Shown: piece after piece, positions 34,004 through 42,154 of the stretch
How positions within the stretch are numbered: the first letter of the stretch is position 1
Layout: each line of letters opens with the position of its first letter
NCBI RefSeq assembly: GCF_019049285.1
Contig: NZ_JAGMUL010000014.1
Span: 116,299 to 180,298 of the forward strand
DNA length: 64,000 nt
Source: Streptomyces sp. AC550_RSS872
GTDB lineage: Bacteria > Actinomycetota > Actinomycetes > Streptomycetales > Streptomycetaceae
Direction: 5' to 3'
Notes under the pieces: generated by a model
What the model saw: the letters and a program-made list of their open reading frames with translations, nothing else
Told to the model about the DNA's origin: nothing
Database searches by the model: none
Translations under genes and position numbers: made by a program

Positions 34004-34423
34004 TCAGCCTGGCCGACCGATGCGTGGAGCGATGACGGAGCTGATCACGGCGGAAAAGCCGGCGGTCACCGCGAGGGTCCCGAGCATGACCATCCCCACC
34101 CCGACCCCGTACAGGCCACTGGCGTCGTCCGACCAGTCGTAGCAGGCCGCGACGGTCAGACCGGCCGTGGTGCCGAGCACAGCGCCGGTGGCGTGACGCC
34201 AGGCCGCCCAGGACACCGGCACCAGCAGCGTCAGCACCAGCCCGACCACCTGCCACGCCTCGTACGGGCCGGTCGTGGTCCCGTCGGGCTGTACGTCGCG
34301 ATGCTGGTCCCAGCCCAGCCAGGCAGCCCACCCGGCCAGCGACAGCCCAGCCGTCACAAGGATGGGCAGCAGCAGGGGAACAGATCCGTGTGGTCCGTGT
34401 GGTCCTCGAAGTCCTTGGCGCAT
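34004..34423 (-). CDS. Small integral membrane protein (139 aa)
   Basis: Four hydrophobic segments, including LLLPILVTAGLSLAGWAAWLGW, VVGLVLTLLVPVSWAAW and GVGMVMLGTLAVTAGFSAVI. A short loop has Asp-Trp residues (CYDWSDDASG). No family is recognised. It is isolated: the neighbouring DoxX operon starts 150 bp away on the same strand with its own promoter. Role unknown. Confidence 0.6.
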   Translation of the reverse strand: MRQGLRGPHGPHGSVPLLLPILVTAGLSLAGWAAWLGWDQHRDVQPDGTTTGPYEAWQVVGLVLTLLVPVSWAAWRHATGAVLGTTAGLTVAACYDWSDDASGLYGVGVGMVMLGTLAVTAGFSAVISSVIAPRIGRPG

Positions 34424-34509
34424 GGCCCAAGCGTCTTCGCCTCACCTGGTCACCGACAGAGCGCAAGTACTCAGCCCAACCCGAGTACATGAGCCATGGC
34501 GTCCGGCGT

Positions 34510-34581
34510 CCGGGCTCCGGGCTCCGGGCTCCGGGCTCCGGGCTCCGGGCTCCGGGCTCCGGGCTCCGGGCTCCGGGCTCC
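34510..34581. repeat. Heptamer tandem repeat, ten copies of CCGGGCT
   Basis: Ten exact 7-bp units (34510-34579) plus a CC remnant. It lies in the intergenic region between the small membrane protein gene and the GYD gene, and a slipped-strand, length-variable locus is expected. Confidence 0.9.
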
Positions 34582-34674
34582 ATCGGGTGAATCCTGCCCT
34601 TCCCTGAGCGGCCGCCGCCATGCCAGAGGGAAGGCCATGCTGCATACCGGACAAGCGAGGTCAGGAAGCAGCTC

Positions 34675-34995
34675 ATGCCCAAGTTCCTCATCCAGGCCAC
34701 CTACACGCCCGACGGCGCGAAGGGTCTGCTCAAGGAAGGCGCGAGCGGCCGCCGCGCCGCCGTCGACCGGGTCGTCAACGACCTGGGCGGCAAGGTCGAG
34801 GCCATGTACTTCACCTTCGGCGAGGACGACCTCGTGTGCATCATCGACTTCCCCGACGCGGTCTCCATGGCCGCCGTCAGCCTCACCGTCAAGGCCAGCG
34901 GCGCCCTCCACACCCGGGCCACCCCGCTCCTCACCCTGGACGAGATCGACAAGGCCAGCCGCCGCCAGGTCACCTTCCGCGCTCCTGGCGAGTAA
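34675..34995 (+). CDS. GYD-domain protein (106 aa)
   Basis: A single small alpha/beta domain: MPKFLIQATYTPDGAKGLLKE, then a VNDLGGKVEAMYFTFGEDDLVCIIDFPD strand-helix pattern that defines the GYD family (ferredoxin-like dimeric barrel of unknown function). The heptamer repeat lies about 95 bp upstream. A weak AGGAAG precedes the ATG. Confidence 0.8.
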   Translation: MPKFLIQATYTPDGAKGLLKEGASGRRAAVDRVVNDLGGKVEAMYFTFGEDDLVCIIDFPDAVSMAAVSLTVKASGALHTRATPLLTLDEIDKASRRQVTFRAPGE

Positions 34996-35176
34996 CTCCC
35001 CGAAGACAGCGCCGAGTTCGCGCCTCACCCGCGCCCTCCCTCGTCCACCGTGCCCCCACAACCAGGAGATCTGCGCCACAGTTCCCACCCGCCGCTCCCA
35101 CAGCCGTGATCGATCCGCAACCAATTCCGGGCTTGACCGAGACCCATCAACCGGCTGCGTGATTACGCTCCCGGAC

Positions 35177-36367
35177 ATGACCGACTCCACAGCGTCCCCG
35201 ACCCCCACGGACCGCCCCGTCTACGTCATCGGCGGCGGCCCCGGCGGACTCTCCGTCGCGCAGGCGCTGCGCGCCCAGGGGCTGCGGGCTGTCGTGCTGG
35301 AGAAGTCGGACCGGGTCGGCACTTCCTGGCGGCGCCATTACGACCGGCTCCGTCTGCACACCACCCGACGGCTGTCGGGGCTGCCCGGGCTGCCGATGCC
35401 GCGTCGGTTCGGGCGCTGGGTGTCGCGGGACGACGTCGTGCGGTATCTGGAGAAGTACGCCGAGCACCACGACCTGGAGATCGTCACCGGCGTCGAGGTC
35501 TCCCGCGTCGAGCCCGCGCCGGACGGCTCCGGCTGGCTGCTGCGCGCGACCGGCGGTCGTGAACTGACCGGCGCCGCGGTCGTCGTGGCCACCGGCCACA
35601 ACCACACCCCGCGCGTCCCGGAATGGCCCGGCCGCGCCGACTACACCGGCGAACTCCTGCACGCGGGCGAGTACCGCAACCCGGCGCCCTACGCCGGCCG
35701 CGACGTCCTGGTCGTCGGCGTCGGCAACACCGGCGCCGAGATCGCCGTGGACCTGGTGGAGGGCGGAGCCGCGCGGGTACGCCTGGCTGTCCGCACCACC
35801 CCGCACATCGTCCGCCGCTCCACCGCCGGCTGGCCCGCCCAGCGCACGAGCATCCTCGTGCGGCGACTCCCGGTCGGCCTCGTCGACCGGCTCGCCAGGC
35901 CCGTCGCCAGGCTCAGCGTGCCGGACCTGTCGGCGCACGGACTGCCGCGCCCCGACACCGGCCTGTACAGCAGGGTCGAGGAAGGCGCGATCCCGGTCCT
36001 CGACGTCGGCCTCGTCGACGCCGTACGCAAGGGCCGCGTCGAGATCGTGGCCGCCGTCGACGGCTTCGAGGACGACAAGGTGATCCTCGCCGACGGCAGC
36101 CGCGTCTCCCCGGACACCGTGATCGCGGCGACCGGATACGTCCGCGGACTCGAAGACCTCATCGGCCACCTCGGCGTGCTCGACGCACGCGGCAGGCCTG
36201 TCGTCCAGGGCGCCCGGACTCCCGCCGACGCGCCCGGCCTCTACTTCACCGGCTACACCAACCCCATCAGCGGCAACCTTCGCGAAATGGCGATCGACGC
36301 CCAGAAGATCGCGAAGGCCATCGCCCGCGACGGCAGCCGACGAGTCTCCCGGCTGCCGGTGACGTAG
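35177..36367 (+). CDS. CzcO/YUCCA-like flavin-containing monooxygenase (396 aa)
   Basis: Two Rossmann motifs: VIGGGPGGLSVAQALRAQG for FAD near residue 15, and VVGVGNTGAEIAVDLVEGG for NADPH near residue 180. The FMO-like ATG motif reads VVVATGHNHTP, and TGYTNPISGN is at the C-terminus. Such enzymes oxygenate N, S or ketone substrates. No regulon palindrome or clear ribosome-binding site lies before ATG 35177, so regulation is separate. It lies 147 bp upstream of an amine oxidase gene on the same strand; a joint role in amine oxidation is possible. Confidence 0.85.
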   Translation: MTDSTASPTPTDRPVYVIGGGPGGLSVAQALRAQGLRAVVLEKSDRVGTSWRRHYDRLRLHTTRRLSGLPGLPMPRRFGRWVSRDDVVRYLEKYAEHHDLEIVTGVEVSRVEPAPDGSGWLLRATGGRELTGAAVVVATGHNHTPRVPEWPGRADYTGELLHAGEYRNPAPYAGRDVLVVGVGNTGAEIAVDLVEGGAARVRLAVRTTPHIVRRSTAGWPAQRTSILVRRLPVGLVDRLARPVARLSVPDLSAHGLPRPDTGLYSRVEEGAIPVLDVGLVDAVRKGRVEIVAAVDGFEDDKVILADGSRVSPDTVIAATGYVRGLEDLIGHLGVLDARGRPVVQGARTPADAPGLYFTGYTNPISGNLREMAIDAQKIAKAIARDGSRRVSRLPVT

Positions 36368-36513
36368 ACACCCTCAACTCTCTTACGTATATCTCCTGTT
36401 ACTTGCGGGTCAGTTGTGACGGGAGAGCTGTACCGCGCCGCCGCACGGGACCAGAATGTGAGCACTGTTCAACTTTTCTGCTCCGCCCCCTCTCGCCCCG
36501 ACGGAGGACGCAC

Positions 36514-38028
36514 GTGGCAAGCGAACGACAGTTCCCCCGAACCTCCCGGCTCTCCCGGCGCTCACTCCTCGGAGGCGCGGCAGCCGCAGCCGGTGCCGCC
36601 ACCCTCACCGCAACCGTCACCGGCCCGGCCACCGCGGCCACCGTGGCCACCCGCCAGGTCGACGTCGCGATCGTCGGCGCCGGCCTGGCCGGCCTCACCG
36701 CGGCCCGTGACCTGGTCGCCGCCGGCAAGTCGGTCGTCGCCCTGGAGGCCCGCGACCGCGTGGGCGGCCGGGTCGTCGGGCTGGATCTCGCGAACGGCGG
36801 CGTCACCGAGGGCGGCGGCGAGTTCATCGGCCCCACCCAGGACCGCATCAAGGCCCTCGCCGACTCCCTCGGCGTGCAGACCTTCGCCACGTACAACACC
36901 GGCGACAACCTCCTCCACAAGGACGGCAAGAAGACCCCCTACGCCACCGACGGCATCCTCGGCTCCGTCCCTCCCATCGACGCCGCCGGGCTCGCCAACG
37001 CCGCGATCGTGCAGGCCAAGCTCGACGACCTGGCCCAGCAGATCCCGGTCGACGCGCCCTGGACCGCGGCGAAGGCCGACGAATGGGACCGGCAGACCTT
37101 CGAGACCTGGCTGCGCGCCAACGCCGTCATTCCGTCGGCCAAGTTCCTCTTCGACGTGGCCTGCACTTCGATCTTCTCGGCCGAACCCCGCGAACTCTCC
37201 TTCCTGTTCGTCCTCTTCTACATCGCAGCAGCCGGCAACTCCGCCAACCCCGGCACCCTGGAACGCCTCACCGAGACCGCGAACGGCGCCCAGGAACTGC
37301 GCTTCGTCGGCGGCTCCCAACTGGTGCCGGTCAAACTCGCCGCCACTCTCGGCGACCGCGTGATGCTCAGCGCCCCGGTGCGCACGATCTCCCGGTCCGG
37401 CGGCGGCTACGTCGTCACCGCCGACGGCGTCACCGTCACCGCCAAGAAGGTCGTCGTCGCCGTACCCCCGCCGATCGCCGCCCGTATCACCTACGACCCC
37501 GTACTTCCGGCCTCCCGCGACCAGCTCACCCAGCGTCTGCCGATGGCCTCGGTCGGCAAGGCCATCGCGATCTACGACACCCCCTTCTGGCGCGCCGACG
37601 GCCTCAACGGCCAGGTCGTCAGCGACACCGGCGTGATCAGCTCCACCTTCGACAACTCCCCGCCCGACGCCTCCTACGGCGCCCTGATGGGCTTCATCGA
37701 GGCCGACGAGGCCCGGAAGCTGGACGCGGCGAGCGAGGCGGAGGTCCGGGCAGCCGTACTGAAGGACTACGCGACGTACTTCGGCGAGAAAGCGGCCTCC
37801 CCCACCTCCTTCGTCCTGCAACGCTGGAACAACGAGACCTACACCCGCGGCGGCCCCGTCTCCATCGCCGCACCCGGCGTCCTGACCCAGTACGGCCCCG
37901 CCCTGCGCACACCCGTCGGCGGCATCCACTGGGCCGGGACGGAGACCTCCACGTACTGGATGGGCTTCATGGACGGGGCGGTGCGGTCGGGCGAGCGGGT
38001 GGCGAAGGAGGTACTGGCGGAGCTGTGA
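36514..38028 (+). CDS. Tat-exported flavin monoamine oxidase (504 aa)
   Basis: The N-terminal twin-arginine signal SRRSLLGGAAAAAGAATL ends near residue 40 (TAATVATRQ). The FAD-binding VAIVGAGLAGLTAARDLVAAGKSVVALEARDRVGGRV spans about 48-85, and the C-terminal GGIHWAGTETSTYWMGFMDGAVRSGERVAKEV is the flavin-linking region of MAO-like enzymes. It is therefore folded with FAD in the cytoplasm and exported, then oxidatively deaminates amines outside the cell, yielding an aldehyde and H2O2. GTG 36514 has GGAGG 6 nt upstream. A tandem 28-bp repeat follows the gene. Confidence 0.88.
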   Translation: MASERQFPRTSRLSRRSLLGGAAAAAGAATLTATVTGPATAATVATRQVDVAIVGAGLAGLTAARDLVAAGKSVVALEARDRVGGRVVGLDLANGGVTEGGGEFIGPTQDRIKALADSLGVQTFATYNTGDNLLHKDGKKTPYATDGILGSVPPIDAAGLANAAIVQAKLDDLAQQIPVDAPWTAAKADEWDRQTFETWLRANAVIPSAKFLFDVACTSIFSAEPRELSFLFVLFYIAAAGNSANPGTLERLTETANGAQELRFVGGSQLVPVKLAATLGDRVMLSAPVRTISRSGGGYVVTADGVTVTAKKVVVAVPPPIAARITYDPVLPASRDQLTQRLPMASVGKAIAIYDTPFWRADGLNGQVVSDTGVISSTFDNSPPDASYGALMGFIEADEARKLDAASEAEVRAAVLKDYATYFGEKAASPTSFVLQRWNNETYTRGGPVSIAAPGVLTQYGPALRTPVGGIHWAGTETSTYWMGFMDGAVRSGERVAKEVLAEL

Positions 38029-38052
38029 GCGACGCCGACCGAGCCACGCCGA

Positions 38053-38119
38053 CCGAGCAGCACCGCCTGAGCACCGCCGTCCGAGCAGCACCGCCTGAGC
38101 ACCGCCGTCCGAGCACCGC
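38053..38119. repeat. 28-bp tandem duplication
   Basis: Two exact 28-bp units (38053-38080 and 38081-38108) beginning CCGAGCAGCACCGCC, plus a partial third. Between the amine oxidase gene and the ADP-forming ligase promoter. Confidence 0.85.
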
Positions 38120-38168
38120 TGGCGCCGCCAGGCCCGTCGCTTCGCCAACTTTGCCTGCACAGCCGTTC

Positions 38169-38183
38169 CTGACTAAGCGTCAG
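38169..38183. promoter_or_regulatory. Regulon palindrome, site 7 (CTGACTAAGCGTCAG)
   Basis: Two mismatches, but both outer half-sites (CTGAC and GTCAG) are intact. Upstream member of a tandem pair before the ADP-forming ligase. Confidence 0.68.
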
Positions 38184-38193
38184 TTCCTTTAAT

Positions 38194-38208
38194 CTGACAC
38201 TGCGTCAG
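38194..38208. promoter_or_regulatory. Regulon palindrome, site 8 (CTGACACTGCGTCAG)
   Basis: Two mismatches with both half-sites intact. It is centred 25 bp from site 7 and overlaps a TAATCT -10-like element. Confidence 0.68.
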
Positions 38209-38240
38209 TTAATCGCTGTCACACAGGAGCGGGCGGACCG

Positions 38241-40466
38241 ATGCTTGGATCAACCCACGGCACCCTCACCACCGACTCCCGCCGGGCCCGGGTCATCGCC
38301 TGTGGCGAGCAACCCGGGCCCGCCGTCCACGGCCGGCCGGCCGAGGCCGACGATCTCGATGTCAGCGGCCGTCCGCTGTACTGCGACGTGCCCGATCTGG
38401 ACCGCCTCTTCCGGCCGGAGTCGGTCGCCGTGATCGGCGCCTCCGACGCCGAGGGGCGGCCGAACACCGGTGTCACCCGCCAACTGGTCGCCTGGTCGGA
38501 GCGGGTCGGCGCCCGGCTCCATCCGGTGCATCCGAGCCGCCCGTCCGTCTTCGGCATCCCTTGCTCTCCTTCCATCGCCGATCTGCCCGAGCAGGTCGAT
38601 CTCGCCGTACTGCTGGTCGCCGACCCCCTTCCGGTCGTCGAGGAACTGGCCGAGGCCAAGGTGAAGTTCGCCGTCGTCTTCGCCTCCGGGTTCGCGGAGA
38701 CCGGCGAGGAGGGCGCCGCCGCGCAGGACCGGCTCACCGCCGCCGTCGAACGGTCCGGGATGCGGCTGCTGGGGCCGAACACCAACCTCAACGCCTTCGA
38801 GCGGTTCCGGGAGGACCTGGACGGGCCCGCCATCGCGCTCATCACCCAGTCCGGTCACCAGGGCCGCCCCGTCTTCGCCCTCCAGGAGCTCGGCATCCGC
38901 CTCTCCCACTGGGCGCCGACCGGCAACGAGGCCGACCTGGAGAGCGCCGACTTCATCTCCTACTTCGCCGAGCGGCCCGAGGTGGGTGCCATCGCCTGCT
39001 ATGTGGAGGGCTTCAAGGACGGCCGGTCCTTCCTCCTCGCCGCCGACCGCGCCGCCCGCCGCAAGGTGCCCGTCGTCGCCGTCAAGGTCGGCCGCACCGA
39101 GACCGGCGCCCGCACGGCCGCCTCACACACCGGCAAGCTGACCGGCGCGGACGCGGTGGTGGACGCGGCGATGCGGCAGTACGGCGTGATCCGGGTCGAC
39201 GGTCTCGACGAACTCCAGGACACCGCGGCCCTGTTGGCCCGGGCGCGTCCGCCCCGCGCCGACGGTGTCGTCGTCTATTCGATCTCGGGCGGCACGGGCG
39301 CGCACTTCGCCGACCTGGCGACCGAGGCGGGGCTGCGGCTGCCCGTGCTGTCGGAGGCCAGGCAGGCCGAGCTGCACCAGTGGATACCCGAGTACCTGAG
39401 CGTGGCCAACCCGGTCGACAACGGCGGCCATCCCGTGGGCGACTGGCGCGGCCGGAAGATCATCGACGCGATCCTCGACGACCCCGAGGTCGGGGTGCTG
39501 ATCTGCCCGGTCACCGGCCCTTTTCCGCCGCTCAGCGACCGGCTCGTCCAGGATCTGGTGGACGCCGCCGAGCGGACGGACAAGCTGGTCTGCGTGGTGT
39601 GGGGGTCGCCGGTGGGCACCGAGCCGGCGTACCGGGAGGTCCTGCTCGGCTCCTCGCGCGTGGCCACCTTCCGCACGGTGGCCAACTGCATCACCGCAGT
39701 CCGCGCCTACCTCGACCACCACCGCTTCGTCAGCGGCTACCGCTCCCCCTTCGACGAGGCCCCGCGCACTCCTTCGCCGTCCTTCCGCAAGGCGCAGGCA
39801 CTGATACACCCGGGCGAGCAGTTGAGCGAGCATGCGGCGAAGCAGCTGCTGCGGGCGTACGGAATCCGTGTACCGCGCGAGCAGTTGGTGACCAGCGCGG
39901 CGGCGGCCGTGCGGGCCGCGGGGCTGGTGGGGTACCCCGTGGTGATGAAGGCGTCCGGCGCGCGGATCGCCCACAAGACCGAGCTCGGCCTGGTCAAGAT
40001 CGGGCTGACGTCCGCCAGCCAGGTCCGCGACGCCTACCGCGAGCTGACCGACATCGCCCGCTACGAGGACGTCTCCCTGGACGGCGTCCTGGTCTGCCAG
40101 ATGGTGGAGCGGGGCGTCGAGATGGTGGTGGGCGCCGCGCACGACGAGCTGTTCGGCCCGACCGTGACGGTCGGACTGGGCGGGGTGCTCGTGGAGGTCC
40201 TGCACGACACCGCCGTACGTGTGCCGCCCTTCGGTGAGGAGCAGGCCCGGGACATGTGCGCCGAGCTGCGCGGGCGGGCCCTCCTCGACGGGGTCAGGGG
40301 GCGGCCCCCCGCGGATCTGGACGCGCTCGTGGAAGTCGTCCTGCGTGTGCAGCGCATGGTGCTGGAGCTCGGGGACGACCTCGCGGAGCTCGACATCAAC
40401 CCGCTGATGGTGCTGGAGCGGGGGCAGGGCGCGGTGGCGCTGGACGCGTTGGTGGTGTGCCGCTGA
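38241..40466 (+). CDS. ADP-forming acyl-CoA (acetate-CoA type) ligase, fused alpha-beta (741 aa)
   Basis: CoA-binding domain (about 55-150: FRPESVAVIGASDAEG), succinyl-CoA-ligase-like domains (about 190-480) with VAVKVGRTETGARTAASHTGKLTG carrying the conserved His, and a C-terminal ATP-grasp_5 domain (about 510-740: GYPVVMKASGARIAHKTELG, ELDINPLMV). The reaction is acid + CoA + ATP to acyl-CoA + ADP, and it is reversible. It could recover ATP from the pathway's final CoA ester or activate a short acid. AGGAG precedes ATG 38241. It heads an operon with the hydratase and is driven by tandem palindromes. Confidence 0.87.
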   Translation: MLGSTHGTLTTDSRRARVIACGEQPGPAVHGRPAEADDLDVSGRPLYCDVPDLDRLFRPESVAVIGASDAEGRPNTGVTRQLVAWSERVGARLHPVHPSRPSVFGIPCSPSIADLPEQVDLAVLLVADPLPVVEELAEAKVKFAVVFASGFAETGEEGAAAQDRLTAAVERSGMRLLGPNTNLNAFERFREDLDGPAIALITQSGHQGRPVFALQELGIRLSHWAPTGNEADLESADFISYFAERPEVGAIACYVEGFKDGRSFLLAADRAARRKVPVVAVKVGRTETGARTAASHTGKLTGADAVVDAAMRQYGVIRVDGLDELQDTAALLARARPPRADGVVVYSISGGTGAHFADLATEAGLRLPVLSEARQAELHQWIPEYLSVANPVDNGGHPVGDWRGRKIIDAILDDPEVGVLICPVTGPFPPLSDRLVQDLVDAAERTDKLVCVVWGSPVGTEPAYREVLLGSSRVATFRTVANCITAVRAYLDHHRFVSGYRSPFDEAPRTPSPSFRKAQALIHPGEQLSEHAAKQLLRAYGIRVPREQLVTSAAAAVRAAGLVGYPVVMKASGARIAHKTELGLVKIGLTSASQVRDAYRELTDIARYEDVSLDGVLVCQMVERGVEMVVGAAHDELFGPTVTVGLGGVLVEVLHDTAVRVPPFGEEQARDMCAELRGRALLDGVRGRPPADLDALVEVVLRVQRMVLELGDDLAELDINPLMVLERGQGAVALDALVVCR

Positions 40467-40467
40467 G

Positions 40468-41376
40468 ATGCGTACCGACGATGAAGTGAACGGTGATGTG
40501 AACATGCCTGGATCCCCCCGTGTGTCCGGAAATTCCGTTGAGTCATTGGTACTGCACGCCACTGACAATCAGGTCAGCCGCATCACCCTCAACCGCCCCG
40601 AAGCCCTCAACGCCATCACCCCTGACCAGCGCGAACGCATCATCCAACTCCTCACCGACGCCTCCGCGGACCCGGCCGTCCGGGCCGTCGTCCTGACCGG
40701 CACGGGCCGCGGATTCTGCACTGGGGCGGACCTGCGGGGCGGCGGGTCGGCGGCGGCCGGCGAGCGGAGAGCCGGTGGGCAGGCGGGCGGTGACCGGGTG
40801 GCCGCCGGCCAGGTCCCCGGCGACGTGGCCCGCACGATCCGGCTCGGCGCCCAGCGCCTCGTCGCCGCCGTCCTCGACTGCGAGAAGCCGGTGATCGCGG
40901 CGGTGAACGGCACCGCGGCCGGCCTCGGCGCGCATCTCGCGTTCGCCTGCGACCTCGTACTGGCCGCCGAATCGGCCAAGTTCATCGAGGTGTTCGTACG
41001 ACGCGGCCTCGTCCCCGACGGCGGCGGGGCCTATCTCCTGCCCCGTCTGATCGGACCCCAGCGGGCGAAGGAACTGATGTTCTTCGGCGACGCGCTCACC
41101 GCAGCGGACGCGGAGCGGCTCGGGCTGGTCAACCGTGTCGTGCCGGACGGGGAGTTGGACAAGACGGCCCGTTCCTGGGCCGAGCGCCTCGCCACCGGCC
41201 CGACCCGCGCCCTCGCCCTCACCAAGCAGCTCGTCAACGCCTCCCTCGACACCGACCGCACCGCCGCCTTCGCGGCGGAGGCGGCCGCGCAGGAGATCAA
41301 CATGACGACGGCGGACGCCCGGGAGGGCGTGGCGAGCTTCGTGGAGCGCAGGAGCGCCGAGTACAGGGGGCGGTGA
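40468..41376 (+). CDS. Enoyl-CoA hydratase family protein (302 aa)
   Basis: Crotonase fold with ITLNRPEALNAITPDQRERI, GTGRGFCTGADLRGG and VNGTAAGLGAHLAFACDLVLAA. The third motif, FIEVFVRRGLVPDGGGAYLLPRLIG, carries the Glu and Asp positions common to hydratases and isomerases. ATG 40468 lies 1 bp after the stop of the ADP-forming ligase, so the genes are coupled. It contains a Gly/Ala-rich insertion of about 30 residues (around 90-120) after the first oxyanion motif, longer than usual. It is probably cytoplasmic beta-oxidation hydration. Confidence 0.86.
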   Translation: MRTDDEVNGDVNMPGSPRVSGNSVESLVLHATDNQVSRITLNRPEALNAITPDQRERIIQLLTDASADPAVRAVVLTGTGRGFCTGADLRGGGSAAAGERRAGGQAGGDRVAAGQVPGDVARTIRLGAQRLVAAVLDCEKPVIAAVNGTAAGLGAHLAFACDLVLAAESAKFIEVFVRRGLVPDGGGAYLLPRLIGPQRAKELMFFGDALTAADAERLGLVNRVVPDGELDKTARSWAERLATGPTRALALTKQLVNASLDTDRTAAFAAEAAAQEINMTTADAREGVASFVERRSAEYRGR

Positions 41377-41401
41377 GTTCCCTGCGCACACCCCTTTCGA
41401 T

Positions 41402-41416
41402 CTGACGGTTCGTCAG
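41402..41416. promoter_or_regulatory. Regulon palindrome, site 9 (CTGACGGTTCGTCAG)
   Basis: One mismatch. It ends 5 bp before ATG 41422 of the flavin reductase, so it must overlap the core promoter. Confidence 0.77.
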
Positions 41417-41421
41417 CTTCA

Positions 41422-42081
41422 ATGGTCGGTGTGATGGGACACGCAGAGATGGCGGCAGCCGCCGTCCGCTACCTCAGGTCGGCCGACGCACCGCCCGTGC
41501 AGGCGCTGCCGCGCCCGGCGCTGCGCTGTGTCGGCGAGGACGAGCGGGCGCCGGTCGGGCAGGCGGATTTCCGGCGGGTGCTCGGGAACTTCGCGACGGG
41601 CGTGGCCGTTGTCACGGCACCAGGCAGCACCGACGATCCTCAGGCCCCCGTCGTCCCGACAGCGACCCCAGCCGCAGCCCCAGCCCCGGGCTCCGCCCCC
41701 GCCGGCTTCGCCTGCCAGTCCTTCTCCGCCCTCTCCCTCGACCCGCCCTTGGTCGCCTTCATGGTCGGCCGTACGTCGACGACGTGGCCGCGCATCGCCC
41801 GCGCGGGCGTCTTCTGCGTGAACGTCCTGAGCGCCGGCCAGGGCGAGTTGTGCCGTGCCTTCGCGGTGAGCGGCGCGGACAAGTTCGCGGGGGTCACCTA
41901 CGACGCGGCCCCCGTGTCCGGCTCGCCACGCCTCGCGGGCACGCTCGCGTGGATCGACTGCACGATCCACGCGGTGCACACGGGCGGCGACCACCTCATC
42001 GTCGTAGGACGGGTGGACGCGCTGGGGGCGAGCGACGGGGACGAGGCACCGCTGCTGTTCCACAAGGGGCGGTTCCTCTAG
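41422..42081 (+). CDS. Flavin reductase-domain protein, monooxygenase partner (219 aa)
   Basis: The flavin reductase-like domain starts at about residue 50 (FRRVLGNFATGVAVVTAP), continues with FACQSFSALSLDPPLVAFMVGRTSTTWPRI near 95 and ends with AGTLAWIDCTIHAVHTGGDHLIVVGRV. This is the HpaC/HsaB pattern that supplies reduced FMN or FAD to a two-component monooxygenase. The matching oxygenase is not in the window. The N-terminal 45 residues are an extra Ala-rich extension. A likely leaderless start at ATG 41422, 5 bp after the palindrome; ATG 41434 is an alternative. Confidence 0.85.
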   Translation: MVGVMGHAEMAAAAVRYLRSADAPPVQALPRPALRCVGEDERAPVGQADFRRVLGNFATGVAVVTAPGSTDDPQAPVVPTATPAAAPAPGSAPAGFACQSFSALSLDPPLVAFMVGRTSTTWPRIARAGVFCVNVLSAGQGELCRAFAVSGADKFAGVTYDAAPVSGSPRLAGTLAWIDCTIHAVHTGGDHLIVVGRVDALGASDGDEAPLLFHKGRFL

Positions 42082-42154
42082 ACCCTTTCCGGGCCTCCGG
42101 GCCTCCGGGCCCCTGGCCTCCGGGCTCCCCGGTCCCCACGCTCCCAGGCCTCCC

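Noticed and set aside
34510..34581. Tandem repeat as a possible CRISPR
   Set aside because: Seven-bp contiguous units with no spacers.
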